A stretch of DNA of 64,000 bases, taken from NCBI RefSeq assembly GCF_001661495.1, contig NZ_BDDT01000008.1:62001-126000 (forward strand), written 5' to 3'. The translations under genes were made by a program, and so were the position numbers. Numbering within the stretch: the stretch's first letter is position 1; the number at the start of each line of letters is the position of its first letter. This DNA comes from Pseudoalteromonas prydzensis (GTDB taxonomy: Bacteria; Pseudomonadota; Gammaproteobacteria; Enterobacterales; Alteromonadaceae). Positions 16,112 through 24,873 of this stretch are shown one piece after another. The notes under the pieces were generated by a model that was given only the letters and a program-made list of their open reading frames with translations, had not been told where the DNA came from and did not search any database.

Positions 16112-18298
16112 TTAAATCATATCTATAGGATCTACATCTAAGCTCCATCGCACCTTTTGCGCTAATTTACTGGTACTTAAATAGTCGACCATTTGCGCGA
16201 GATATTGGTGTAATAGAGGGCGTTCGAGCGCTTGAATATGTAATTGAAAACGGTATTTCCCTGCAATTCGCTCGAGTGGTGCAGGGATCGGACCCAGTAA
16301 TTGTATACCAGTTAGACTCTGAACTGGAACTAAATCCGTTAAAAAATCGACCACTTGCTTTATGTTGTGGCCTTCAGCACGCACAATCGCCATATTAGTA
16401 ATGGGGGGCAGTTGCGCGTCATCACGCTCTTGTAAGGCAAAACGGGCAAAATCTTGATAACCATTATTGACTAAATCTTGCAATAACGGATGTTCAGGGA
16501 AGTGTGTTTGTAATAATACCTGACCCGGCTCACCACTGCGCCCAGCGCGTCCTGCAACTTGTGTTACTAACTGCGCTAAATGCTCGGTTGCGCGAAAGTC
16601 ACAGGAATACAAGCCGCCATCTACGTCGAGTATTAGTACGAGGCTGACGTCAGGGAAGTGATGACCTTTGGCCAGCATTTGTGTGCCTACTAAAATGCGA
16701 GCGCCGCCTTGGTTTATATCATCTAGGGCTTTTTCTAAGCTGCCTTTACGTCGTGTTGAATCGCGGTCAATGCGGCTAATTGGGGTGTCAGGAAATTCAC
16801 TGCTTAAAAACTCTTCTATTTGTTCAGTGCCTTTACCATTGGGGAATATTTGTGTACTGCCGCAATCTGGGCACTGGTGCGGCACCCGTTCTTGCTCGCC
16901 GCAATGATGGCAAATCATCTGGCCGATTGCTTTATGAAAAGTCGCACTGGTGCTGCAACGTTTGCATTCACTGAGCCAGCCGCATTCATGGCAAATCAAG
17001 GTCGGTGCAAAGCCACGACGATTTAAAAATACCATCACTTGTTTACCACGCTTTAAGTGCTGGCGAATAGTGGCTAGGCTGCCATGTGCTATGCCTGCTT
17101 GGTCGGGTTGACCTTTCATATCCAGTAATTGAAATTGATTATCAGTGCTGGTTTGCGCGCGTTGTGTGAGGCTTAATAGTTGGTATTTATTGTTAAGTGC
17201 CTTATGCAAGGTTTCAAGAGCCGGAGTAGCTGAGCCTAAAATAAGCGGTATTTTATGCTGAAAAGCACGATAAGCGGCTAAGTCTCGGGCGTGGTAACGT
17301 AGCGTGTCTTGTTGTTTAAAAGAGCTGTCATGCTCTTCATCTACGATGATCATACCGAGTTTTAAAAACGGTAAGAAGATACTTGAACGGGTGCCGATCA
17401 CTATGGCGCAGCTAGCTTTTTCACAAAAGCGCCAGGTTTGCAGGCGTTCATTATCGGTCAACGCAGAATGCCACAGCATAATGGGGGTATCTGGAAAACG
17501 CCGACGAAAGCGGTTAACGGTTTGCGGGGTAAGGCCTATTTCAGGTACCAGTACTAACGCTTGCTCACCACGTTTTAAAACGTCTTCAAGGCACTGTAAA
17601 TAGACTTCGGTTTTACCGCTGCCAGTCACCCCTTCAAGTAAAAAGCTATTAAACCCTTGTGCTTGATTTATGGTGCTACAGGCAACCGCTTGCTCTTTAT
17701 TTAGCGTCGGTTTATTGCCCACGGTAGGCGCTTGTTGCTGCCATTGATTGTCGTGCTCGATGGTTTGGCTGATCAGTTCTTTAGTCAGCAAGCTGTCGAT
17801 GGTTTTTTTACTAAACCCCAATGCTTTTAATTCTGTTAAAGACGATTTACCCGATTCGGCCAATTGCTTGAGCAAGTTTAATTGGCTGGTTGCTTTTAAA
17901 GACGGCAGCTTGGCGCCTTTGTCGGTCAGTGCCACCATATTGATACTGCTTTTATCTGGGCATAAACCTTGGCGCAGTGCACTTGGCAGGGCAATATGGA
18001 TGGTTTCGCCTAATGGATAGCAGTAATACCGTGCGGTAAAGCGCAATAGTTCGATATGTTGCGGCGATAGAATTGGTTCATCGTCAATGACTTCAAATAG
18101 GTCTTTGAGCTTGTCGGCGGGCACGTCGCTGTGTGTTTTTAAAGCCAATACCACTGCAACTTTACGTTGATTGCCAAACGGTACCATGACACGAGCCCCC
18201 ACTTGAGGCGGTGTTGATAAACCGTTAAGTTGCGTTGGGATGCGATAATCAAAGGTGCGCTGCAACGGAACTTTTATAGCAACTTCAACAAAACTCAT
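16112..18298 (-). CDS. priA: Primosomal replication helicase PriA
   Basis: A 728-residue superfamily 2 helicase that restarts collapsed replication forks; E. coli PriA is 732. The N-terminal 3'-DNA-binding domain begins SFVEVAIKVPLQRTFDY. Walker A is GVTGSGKTEVY, the DEAH box reads VDEEHDSSFKQ, and two zinc sites are formed by cysteines in CHECGWLSECKRC and CHHCGEQ...CPDCGS. GTQMLAKGHHFPDV and QVAGRAGRSGEPG are helicase motifs V and VI. Start ATG 18298 gives the usual N-terminus. It is divergent from rpmE, as in E. coli. Confidence 0.97.
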   Translation of the reverse strand: MSFVEVAIKVPLQRTFDYRIPTQLNGLSTPPQVGARVMVPFGNQRKVAVVLALKTHSDVPADKLKDLFEVIDDEPILSPQHIELLRFTARYYCYPLGETIHIALPSALRQGLCPDKSSINMVALTDKGAKLPSLKATSQLNLLKQLAESGKSSLTELKALGFSKKTIDSLLTKELISQTIEHDNQWQQQAPTVGNKPTLNKEQAVACSTINQAQGFNSFLLEGVTGSGKTEVYLQCLEDVLKRGEQALVLVPEIGLTPQTVNRFRRRFPDTPIMLWHSALTDNERLQTWRFCEKASCAIVIGTRSSIFLPFLKLGMIIVDEEHDSSFKQQDTLRYHARDLAAYRAFQHKIPLILGSATPALETLHKALNNKYQLLSLTQRAQTSTDNQFQLLDMKGQPDQAGIAHGSLATIRQHLKRGKQVMVFLNRRGFAPTLICHECGWLSECKRCSTSATFHKAIGQMICHHCGEQERVPHQCPDCGSTQIFPNGKGTEQIEEFLSSEFPDTPISRIDRDSTRRKGSLEKALDDINQGGARILVGTQMLAKGHHFPDVSLVLILDVDGGLYSCDFRATEHLAQLVTQVAGRAGRSGEPGQVLLQTHFPEHPLLQDLVNNGYQDFARFALQERDDAQLPPITNMAIVRAEGHNIKQVVDFLTDLVPVQSLTGIQLLGPIPAPLERIAGKYRFQLHIQALERPLLHQYLAQMVDYLSTSKLAQKVRWSLDVDPIDMI

Positions 18299-18418
18299 AA
18301 CAACCCAAACAATAACTAGCAAGGAAGTTAATGTACTAAAATTACAGCTAAAAACCTAGCAGCGAATCTTGGCTTTAACGTTTTTGTTTAATTTATTAGC
18401 AAAAACACTATTTAAAGC

Positions 18419-18447
18419 TTGTAGCAAGCGGGGTTGTTGCATAGAAT
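18419..18447 (+). promoter_or_regulatory. Candidate promoter of rpmE
   Basis: TTGTAG (18419-18424) and TAGAAT (18442-18447) are separated by 17 bases. They give a plausible sigma-70 promoter with a leader of about 75-80 bases before rpmE. Confidence 0.4.
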
Positions 18448-18531
18448 ACGCGTCCTAAATAATTTGTTTTAACGACGTATGGTGCCAGACTACGGGTTTG
18501 GAGAGCGATGCGGCCTTAACTAGAGGTTTCT

Positions 18532-18744
18532 ATGAAAGAAGGTATTCACCCTAAGTACGAAGTAATTTCAGCATCATGTTCATGTGGAAATAAATTCGAA
18601 ACTAGTTCTACACTGTGTAAAGACATTCACTTAGACGTATGTTCTGCGTGTCACCCGTTTTACACTGGTAAGCAAAAAGTTTTAGACACTGGTGGCCGTG
18701 TTGATCGCTTCAACAAGCGTTTCGGTTCACTTAGCAGCAAGTAA
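18532..18744 (+). CDS. rpmE: Ribosomal protein bL31
   Basis: A 70-residue bL31 of the zinc-binding (C+) type. [19 protein letters not shown] begins it, and cysteines in CSCG and [10 protein letters not shown] form the CxC...CxxC site. [12 protein letters not shown] is the usual C-terminal motif. Because it keeps the cysteines, a zinc-independent paralogue (ykgM type) may exist elsewhere. It lies opposite priA and is followed by a strong terminator. bL31 autoregulation through its leader is known in E. coli; a CCAGAC/GTTTGG hairpin at 18487-18503 is a possible leader element here. Confidence 0.97.
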   Translation: MKEGIHPKYEVISASCSCGNKFETSSTLCKDIHLDVCSACHPFYTGKQKVLDTGGRVDRFNKRFGSLSSK

Positions 18745-18762
18745 TGCTTGTTGTTTTGTCGG

Positions 18763-18790
18763 AAAAAAGCACCTTAGGGTGCTTTTTTTT
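18763..18790 (+). terminator. Terminator of rpmE
   Basis: AAAAAAGCACC and GGTGCTTTTTT form a perfect stem around TTAG, followed by a tract of T. The next gene starts at 19302. The remaining 510 bases are AT-rich and hold no gene that I can support. A TATAAT at 19223-19228 could be the -10 box of the malic enzyme gene, without a good -35. Confidence 0.88.
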
Positions 18791-19301
18791 ATGCCTGTAA
18801 TTAAAAAAACTGCGTCCATCTTGCCCTTAATTCCTGCCCATTTAGCGTTATTTACTGCATTCATTATGTTGTGACTATTTCCCACTTTTATAGCCAGTAT
18901 AGCGAGCAAATAACAGACAAATAGTGATTTATTCTCTATATTGATTATCGTGTTAAAGCGCTAGATTAAATGCTTTTGTCGATAAAGTTAGCCTTTATGC
19001 TGCTAAATGTTGCTAACGTCTCACTTATGTGAATATCTACTTTTGCTGATAGTTTTTGCTTTAAATATTCACTTAACAAGCATTTTTAGTTAGGTTTTTT
19101 GATGCTTTATGTGGTTTTTATCGCTTTTAATTGCAGTTTTTTTGCAAAACTTGACGATAAAACGCATAAAATTAACGGATATAGCATATAACAGGATAGA
19201 CCTGATATTGCTTGAATTTAATTATAATATAGGTATCGTTCCCTATAAGAACTGCTTACTCTCACTTTCAACTTAATTTACTTGCAGGATAAAATCGCGT
19301 T

Positions 19302-20543
19302 ATGTCAGATTTTCGTGAACAAGCTTTACATTACCATTCGCATCCCGTTCCAGGAAAAATCAGTGTCGAGCTAACTAAGCCGGCTGAAACAGTCCAAGAT
19401 CTCGCTTTAGCATATAGCCCTGGTGTTGCAGAACCTGTACGTGAAATCGCTGCTGATCCTGCTAATGCCTATAAATACACAGGTAAAGGCAATATGGTCG
19501 CGGTTATTACTAACGGTACCGCAATCTTAGGTTTAGGTAACTTAGGGCCATTGGCGTCAAAACCAGTAATGGAAGGTAAAGCTTTATTATTTAAACGCTT
19601 TGCAGGCCTAGATTCGATTGATATTGAAGTAAAACACAATACCACTGAAGACTTTATTAATACGGTGGCAAACATCGCAGATACGTTTGGTGGCATTAAC
19701 TTAGAAGATATTAAAGCGCCAGAATGCTTTGAAATCGAAAAGGCATTGATCGAACGTTGTAGCATTCCGGTGTTCCACGACGATCAACACGGTACTGCGA
19801 TTGTTACAGCCGCAGGCATGATCAATGCACTTGAAGTGCAAGGTAAAGATATTGAAGATGCCATTATCGTGTGCTTAGGTGCTGGCGCCGCTGCGGTTGC
19901 ATGTATGGAACTGCTGATCAAGTGTGGCGCATTGCGTGAACATATTTATATGCTAGACCGTAAAGGTGTGATCCATACTCGTCGTGATGATTTAAACGAA
20001 TATAAACAGTTATTTGCTAACAATACTGATAAACGTACTTTGCAAGATGTAATTGCTGATGCCGATGTTTTTGTGGGGGTATCTGGGCCAAACCTATTAG
20101 CAGCTGAAGATCTAAAACTGATGGCTGATAGACCCGTAGTATTTGCGTGTTCAAACCCAGATCCAGAAATATCACCTGAGCTTGCTCACGGTGCACGAAA
20201 TGATTTAATTATGGCGACGGGTCGTTCTGATTATCCAAACCAAGTAAATAACGTATTGTGTTTCCCATTTATTTTCCGCGGTGCACTCGATGTACGCGCC
20301 AGCAAAATTAATGATGAAATGAAAATTGCGGCGGTTGATGCTATTCGTAGTATTGCTAAAGAGCCAGTCCCTGCTGAAGTATTAAAAGCAGCGGGTGTAG
20401 ATAAGCTTGAATTTGGCCCTGAGTATATTATTCCAAAACCGATGGATCCGCGTTTATTACCGCGTATCGCTAAAGCTGTCGCGCAGGCGGCTATAGATTC
20501 GGGTGTTGCGCAAATCGATATGCCTGAAAATTACATGGCGTAA
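19302..20543 (+). CDS. NAD(P)-dependent malic enzyme (short form)
   Basis: A 413-residue malic enzyme converting malate to pyruvate and CO2. ALAYSPGVAEPVREI, the substrate loop GNLGPLASKPVMEGKALLFK with the catalytic lysine, the metal region FHDDQHGTAIVTAAG, and the dinucleotide motif GAGAAAVACMELL are all in place. SNPDPEI and FPFIFRGALDVRA are typical of the bacterial MaeB branch. It lacks the C-terminal phosphotransacetylase-like domain of full-length MaeB. AGGA precedes the ATG at 19302 (TTGCAGGATAAAATCGCGTT). Confidence 0.94.
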   Translation: MSDFREQALHYHSHPVPGKISVELTKPAETVQDLALAYSPGVAEPVREIAADPANAYKYTGKGNMVAVITNGTAILGLGNLGPLASKPVMEGKALLFKRFAGLDSIDIEVKHNTTEDFINTVANIADTFGGINLEDIKAPECFEIEKALIERCSIPVFHDDQHGTAIVTAAGMINALEVQGKDIEDAIIVCLGAGAAAVACMELLIKCGALREHIYMLDRKGVIHTRRDDLNEYKQLFANNTDKRTLQDVIADADVFVGVSGPNLLAAEDLKLMADRPVVFACSNPDPEISPELAHGARNDLIMATGRSDYPNQVNNVLCFPFIFRGALDVRASKINDEMKIAAVDAIRSIAKEPVPAEVLKAAGVDKLEFGPEYIIPKPMDPRLLPRIAKAVAQAAIDSGVAQIDMPENYMA

Positions 20544-20560
20544 CTTATTTGCTGGTTAAT

Positions 20561-20597
20561 AAAAAACCTCAGTAACGTAAGTCGCTGAGGTTTTTTT
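20561..20597. terminator. Bidirectional terminator between malic enzyme gene and metJ
   Basis: AAAAAACCTCAG (20561-20572) pairs with CTGAGGTTTTTT (20585-20596). The stem has an A tract on one side and a T tract on the other, so it can end both convergent transcripts. Confidence 0.9.
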
Positions 20598-20625
20598 GTA
20601 GCCAATCCCTGAAGTATATTTTTGT

Positions 20626-20946
20626 TTAATCTTCGTTGAGTACAGGTACTTCTAGACCCATCTCAAGCATGATTTTCTTCACTTCTTCAGGTACTTTCTC
20701 TGGATTATCTTTACGTAAGTCTTCATCGTTTGGCAATGGTTGGCCAGTAAATGCGTGTAAAAATGCTTCACAAAGTAGTTCGCTGTTTGTTGCATGGCGA
20801 AGATTGTTAATTTGACGGCGAGTACGCTCATCAGTTAAAACTTTTAATACATTTAGCGGGATCGAAACGGTGATCTTTTTAACTTGTTCTGATTTCTTCC
20901 CGTGTTCTGCGTATGGGTGAATATATTCACCATTCCATTTAGCCAT
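20626..20946 (-). CDS. metJ: Methionine repressor MetJ
   Basis: A 106-residue ribbon-helix-helix repressor that binds S-adenosylmethionine and shuts off methionine biosynthesis genes. [20 protein letters not shown] and [16 protein letters not shown] form the DNA-contacting beta strand, and [20 protein letters not shown] forms the dimer helices; length matches E. coli MetJ (105). It is divergent from metB with a MetJ operator between them, giving autoregulation and control of metBL. Confidence 0.97.
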   Translation of the reverse strand: MAKWNGEYIHPYAEHGKKSEQVKKITVSIPLNVLKVLTDERTRRQINNLRHATNSELLCEAFLHAFTGQPLPNDEDLRKDNPEKVPEEVKKIMLEMGLEVPVLNED

Positions 20947-21137
20947 AGGATGTGTCGTTGCCTCAGGTTGTTAATTGTTTGCGCGACCTTTTGCTGCGCA
21001 AAGATGCCGAAATTCTATCGTTTTAAATAAGATAGTCAAATACTAGTTATTTAGCCATCTAGCAACTTAAATGTTTTTACTGCCATGCTTGCACCTAAAA
21101 CAGCATAAATGCTTTGACTTCTTAAATCCGATCCTCT

Positions 21138-21161
21138 AACCTTTTAGACGTCTAAACATCC
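21138..21161. promoter_or_regulatory. MetJ operator (met boxes) upstream of metBL
   Basis: A perfect met box AGACGTCT at 21146-21153 is followed directly by AAACATCC (5 of 8 match) and preceded by a weaker box at 21138-21145. MetJ binds tandem 8-base boxes cooperatively. A further AGCCATCT at 21053-21060 may serve metJ. Confidence 0.8.
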
Positions 21162-21181
21162 ATTTAATTGTAGGTGACGTT

Positions 21182-22444
21182 ATGAGTCAAAAGAACAAAG
21201 CAACTATTGCAGTGCGTAATGGCATTGATGCAGATAAACATCACGGCGCCGTTGTGCCTCCTATTCATTTATCGACCACCTACTCATTTGCCGATTTTGA
21301 TACTAAGCGCCAATATGATTATGGCCGCAGCGGTAATCCTAACCGTGACATTTTAGCTGAAACCTTAGCAAAGCTTGAAGGCGGTGCAAAGGGCATAATT
21401 ACTGCAACCGGCATGGCGGCAGTGCATTTAGCCACGCAACTACTTAATAGTGATGATACTTTAGTGATCCCACATGATTGCTATGGTGGCAGCTATCGTT
21501 TATTTACCTCGCTTGAAAAGCGCGGGTTATTAAAATTAGTGGTTTTAGATTTAACTAAAGCTGAAAACCATCAAAAAATTCTTGAGATCAAACCAAAGCT
21601 TATTTGGATTGAAACACCCAGTAACCCAATTTTACGCTTAACAGATATTAAAGCGATCACCACAATTGCCAAGCAGTGCGGTGCATTAGTTGGCGCTGAT
21701 AACACCTTTTTGTCACCAGCGCTACAGAATCCTATTGAGTTTGGTGTAGATATCGTGGTGCATTCAACCACTAAATATATTAATGGCCACTCTGATGTAG
21801 TGGGCGGTGCTGTGATTGCTGCAACTCAGGAGCTCGGTGATGAACTTGCATGGTGGGCTAATAATATTGGGATCACTGGTGCGCCGTTTGATAGCTACTT
21901 AACTTTACGTGGCCTGCGTACTTTAAATGTGCGTCTGCGCCAACATCAAGAAAATGCCTTTATCATTGCCCAGTATTTAGAAAACTCACCTTTCGTGAGC
22001 CAAGTATATTACCCTGGTCTTGAGTCTCACCCACAACATGAGTTGGCAAAACAACAACAACGTGGTTTTGGTGGTATGGTAAGCTTTGATATTAAAGGTG
22101 ATGTTAACGATGCCGCGGCATTTTTAACCAGCCTTGAAGAATTCAGCTTAGCGGAATCATTAGGTGGAGTAGAGAGTTTAATTTGTCACCCTGCCACCAT
22201 GACTCATGCCGGAATGGAAGCAACCGCGCGCTTAGCTGCCGGCGTAGGTGATACGTTGATCCGTATTTCGGTCGGTATCGAAGACGCTAAAGATTTGGTC
22301 GCTGATTTAGAACGGGTCTTTAATAAAGTGAAACCAGGTCAAGGCCAGCGCTCAGCAACTACAGCAACATCGGTTTCGCAACAACAAGATCAAGAGCAAT
22401 CAAGCTCATTTAAGCTGACTCCAGCACATACGGCTTTGTGGTAA
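21182..22444 (+). CDS. metB: Cystathionine gamma-synthase MetB
   Basis: A 420-residue PLP enzyme joining O-succinylhomoserine (or acetyl form) and cysteine into cystathionine. The PLP lysine is in STTKYINGHSDVVGG. Substrate and cofactor regions include YDYGRSGNPNRD, ATGMAAVHLA, IETPSNP and the C-terminal GGVESLICHPATMTHA with IRISVGIED. It is about 35 residues longer than E. coli MetB because of a Gln/Ser/Thr-rich tail (SATTATSVSQQQDQEQSSS) that looks disordered. It lies 7 bases before metL, under a MetJ operator. Confidence 0.95.
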   Translation: MSQKNKATIAVRNGIDADKHHGAVVPPIHLSTTYSFADFDTKRQYDYGRSGNPNRDILAETLAKLEGGAKGIITATGMAAVHLATQLLNSDDTLVIPHDCYGGSYRLFTSLEKRGLLKLVVLDLTKAENHQKILEIKPKLIWIETPSNPILRLTDIKAITTIAKQCGALVGADNTFLSPALQNPIEFGVDIVVHSTTKYINGHSDVVGGAVIAATQELGDELAWWANNIGITGAPFDSYLTLRGLRTLNVRLRQHQENAFIIAQYLENSPFVSQVYYPGLESHPQHELAKQQQRGFGGMVSFDIKGDVNDAAAFLTSLEEFSLAESLGGVESLICHPATMTHAGMEATARLAAGVGDTLIRISVGIEDAKDLVADLERVFNKVKPGQGQRSATTATSVSQQQDQEQSSSFKLTPAHTALW

Positions 22445-22451
22445 ATAGAAA

Positions 22452-24797
22452 ATGGTAAATATAGTTCATAAATTTGGTGGTTCTAGCTTAAGCTCAGCGG
22501 AGCGCTATCAGGCTGTTGCTAATATTATTTTAGCGCATACAGAAGCGGGTGACTGTGTGGTGGTTTCTGCCGCCGGTAAAACCACCAATACGTTAGTTAA
22601 ATTGTGGCAAAGCTATCAGCAAGGTGATCAACAAGCTGTGAGTGATATTTTACTACAGCTTGATAACCATCAACGTACTTTGATTGAGCAATTGTTAAGC
22701 CCTACAGCGCGCCATGCGGCATTAAACCTACTTGAGCAAGAGCTGGCCTTAATAGCGCAACAAACGCAGCAGCAAAGCTTACAGGAAGCTGCATTACTTG
22801 CTCATGGTGAAGTGTGGTCGGCACGTTTGTTAGCCACTTATTTGCAGCAACTCGGTCTTGAAGCGAAAGATGTTGATGCCCGTCAGTTATTTACTTTAAA
22901 TGATGGACAGTTATTACATCAAAAAAATCAACAAGCCTGTGCTGAGTTGATCTCGGCACATTGCATTAATGTGGTTACTGGCTTTATTGCTGCCGATTGC
23001 CAAGCAAATACAGTTACGCTTGGGCGTAATGGCAGTGATTACAGTGCCACTTTGTTAGGCAGTTATTGCCACGCTAATCAAGTGTCGATTTGGACTGATA
23101 CTCAAGGGGTATTTAGTACTGATCCGCGTAAAGTTAAAAAAGCTATAAAGTACTCAAAAGTATGCCGTGGCCAAGCTAATTTACTGGCTCGTTTAGGTAA
23201 TCCTGTTTTACACGCAAAAACCTTATCACCACTAAAAAATACAGATATTAAGTTAGTGGTTCGTAGCAGCTATGATATCGAAGCCAGTGCTACAGAGGTT
23301 GTAAAAGAAGGCTATAGCAAAGCGAAGCGTTTTATCACCACCTTAGAGAATATTGATTTATTGCGTATTGATCAGTTGCGAGGCGGTGAAATTGGTGAAT
23401 TAAGCCAGCTAATTCAGCATAGTTTGCACCACTTTGTGCAAAATGGTGATACTTACTTATTAGTGCCAGCTGATGCAACTCATCAAGCGGTCAGTCATTT
23501 GCAAGGGCGCGCGAATATTATTGAATCTAACTTACATGGCTGCGCTGTTGTCGCGCCACGTAATGATGTGGCGCAATTATATGAACAAGCGACTGGGGTG
23601 CTAACTGAGCAAAGCTTAACTCCTCGCTTTAGTCATCAAGATACAGACTATATTTTACTTCTTACTGATCAATCAATTGATAGTGATGTACTGACCATAT
23701 TGCACGATAAATTGATCAACAAAGGTCAAGAGTTGGCTATTATTGTTGCGGGTTTAGGCAATGTGGGTGAAGTGTTTCTTGAGCAACTTAGTCAACAATT
23801 ACACCGTTTACAACAGCATTTTAGCGTCAAGCTGGTTGGTTTATTGCGTTCTCAAACAATGCTGTTTAGCCCCAGTGGTATTGCACTTGAACAATGGCAA
23901 TCACAGTGGCAAAACGAAGCGATTGACTATCAACAGGACGATCTACTAACGCGTATCAGTGAACTTGATTACGAACACAAAGTAGTGATTGATATTACCG
24001 CCAGTGAAGCGTTTAGTGAGCTTTACCCTGCGTTTGTGAACTTAGATTGCCATTTGATCAGCGCTAACAAATACGCGGGTACTGCAAACAATGACTGGTA
24101 TCAAAGCTTACGCCACAATTTAGCTGAGCGTAACTTGCTGTGGCGTTATAACACTAGTGTTGGTGCAGGGCTGCCAATTAACTTTGCGCTCGCTGATTTA
24201 CAAAATAGCGGCGATAGTATTACTCACATTGAAGGGGTGTTTTCGGGGACTTTATCGTGGTTATGCAGTAGCTATGACGGCAGTGTGGCGTTTTCAGAGC
24301 TAGTCTTGCAAGCGCAAAGAATGGGTTACACAGAGCCTGATCCGCGTGAAGATTTATCTGGGCGTGACATGCAGCGCAAACTGCTTATTTTAGCCCGTGA
24401 ATTAGGCTTAACCTTAGAGCTGGATGAGATTGGCTTAACGCCATTAATGCCTGAGCAGTTAGCGCAGGGTGATTGGCAGTCTTTCCTAGATAACAAGCAG
24501 TTGCTTGATGATTTTATTGCAGACAAAGCACAAACTGCGGCGGTAGAAAATAAAGTGCTGCGTTATACCGGTGCACTGACAATTGCCGATGATAAAGTAA
24601 CCGCTAAAGTTGGGCTTGCATATGCAACACAAGGTGATGCCTTGGCTAACTTGACCCCTGGCGATAATATTTTTGTCATCAACAGCCAGTGGTATAGCGA
24701 TAATGCCTTGGTGATCCAAGGCCCTGGCGCGGGTAAAGAAGTAACCGCCGCGGGCGTACATTCTGATTTATATTGGCTAGTGCAAAACTTAAAATAA
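22452..24797 (+). CDS. metL: Bifunctional aspartokinase II / homoserine dehydrogenase II
   Basis: A 781-residue fusion enzyme for the first and third steps from aspartate to homoserine. The aspartokinase part starts KFGGSSLSSAERY and contains TLGRNGSDYSATLLG and WTDTQGVFSTDPR. A shortened regulatory middle follows. The homoserine dehydrogenase part has the dinucleotide motif VAGLGNVGEVFLEQL, ISANKYAG, and GVFSGTLSWLCSSYDG. Linkage with metB and the MetJ operator identify it as MetL rather than ThrA. E. coli MetL is 810 residues. Confidence 0.95.
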   Translation: MVNIVHKFGGSSLSSAERYQAVANIILAHTEAGDCVVVSAAGKTTNTLVKLWQSYQQGDQQAVSDILLQLDNHQRTLIEQLLSPTARHAALNLLEQELALIAQQTQQQSLQEAALLAHGEVWSARLLATYLQQLGLEAKDVDARQLFTLNDGQLLHQKNQQACAELISAHCINVVTGFIAADCQANTVTLGRNGSDYSATLLGSYCHANQVSIWTDTQGVFSTDPRKVKKAIKYSKVCRGQANLLARLGNPVLHAKTLSPLKNTDIKLVVRSSYDIEASATEVVKEGYSKAKRFITTLENIDLLRIDQLRGGEIGELSQLIQHSLHHFVQNGDTYLLVPADATHQAVSHLQGRANIIESNLHGCAVVAPRNDVAQLYEQATGVLTEQSLTPRFSHQDTDYILLLTDQSIDSDVLTILHDKLINKGQELAIIVAGLGNVGEVFLEQLSQQLHRLQQHFSVKLVGLLRSQTMLFSPSGIALEQWQSQWQNEAIDYQQDDLLTRISELDYEHKVVIDITASEAFSELYPAFVNLDCHLISANKYAGTANNDWYQSLRHNLAERNLLWRYNTSVGAGLPINFALADLQNSGDSITHIEGVFSGTLSWLCSSYDGSVAFSELVLQAQRMGYTEPDPREDLSGRDMQRKLLILARELGLTLELDEIGLTPLMPEQLAQGDWQSFLDNKQLLDDFIADKAQTAAVENKVLRYTGALTIADDKVTAKVGLAYATQGDALANLTPGDNIFVINSQWYSDNALVIQGPGAGKEVTAAGVHSDLYWLVQNLK

Positions 24798-24814
24798 TCG
24801 TGATCATCAATCAT

Positions 24815-24842
24815 AAAAAAAGCGCCGATTGGCGCTTTTTTT
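24815..24842. terminator. Bidirectional terminator between metL and mrcA
   Basis: AAAAAAAGCGCC (24815-24826) pairs perfectly with GGCGCTTTTTTT (24831-24842) around a GATT loop. It is flanked by A and T tracts and lies between convergent genes. Confidence 0.95.
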
Positions 24843-24873
24843 ATGCAGCAGCGATTTTATATCGCGACATAGT

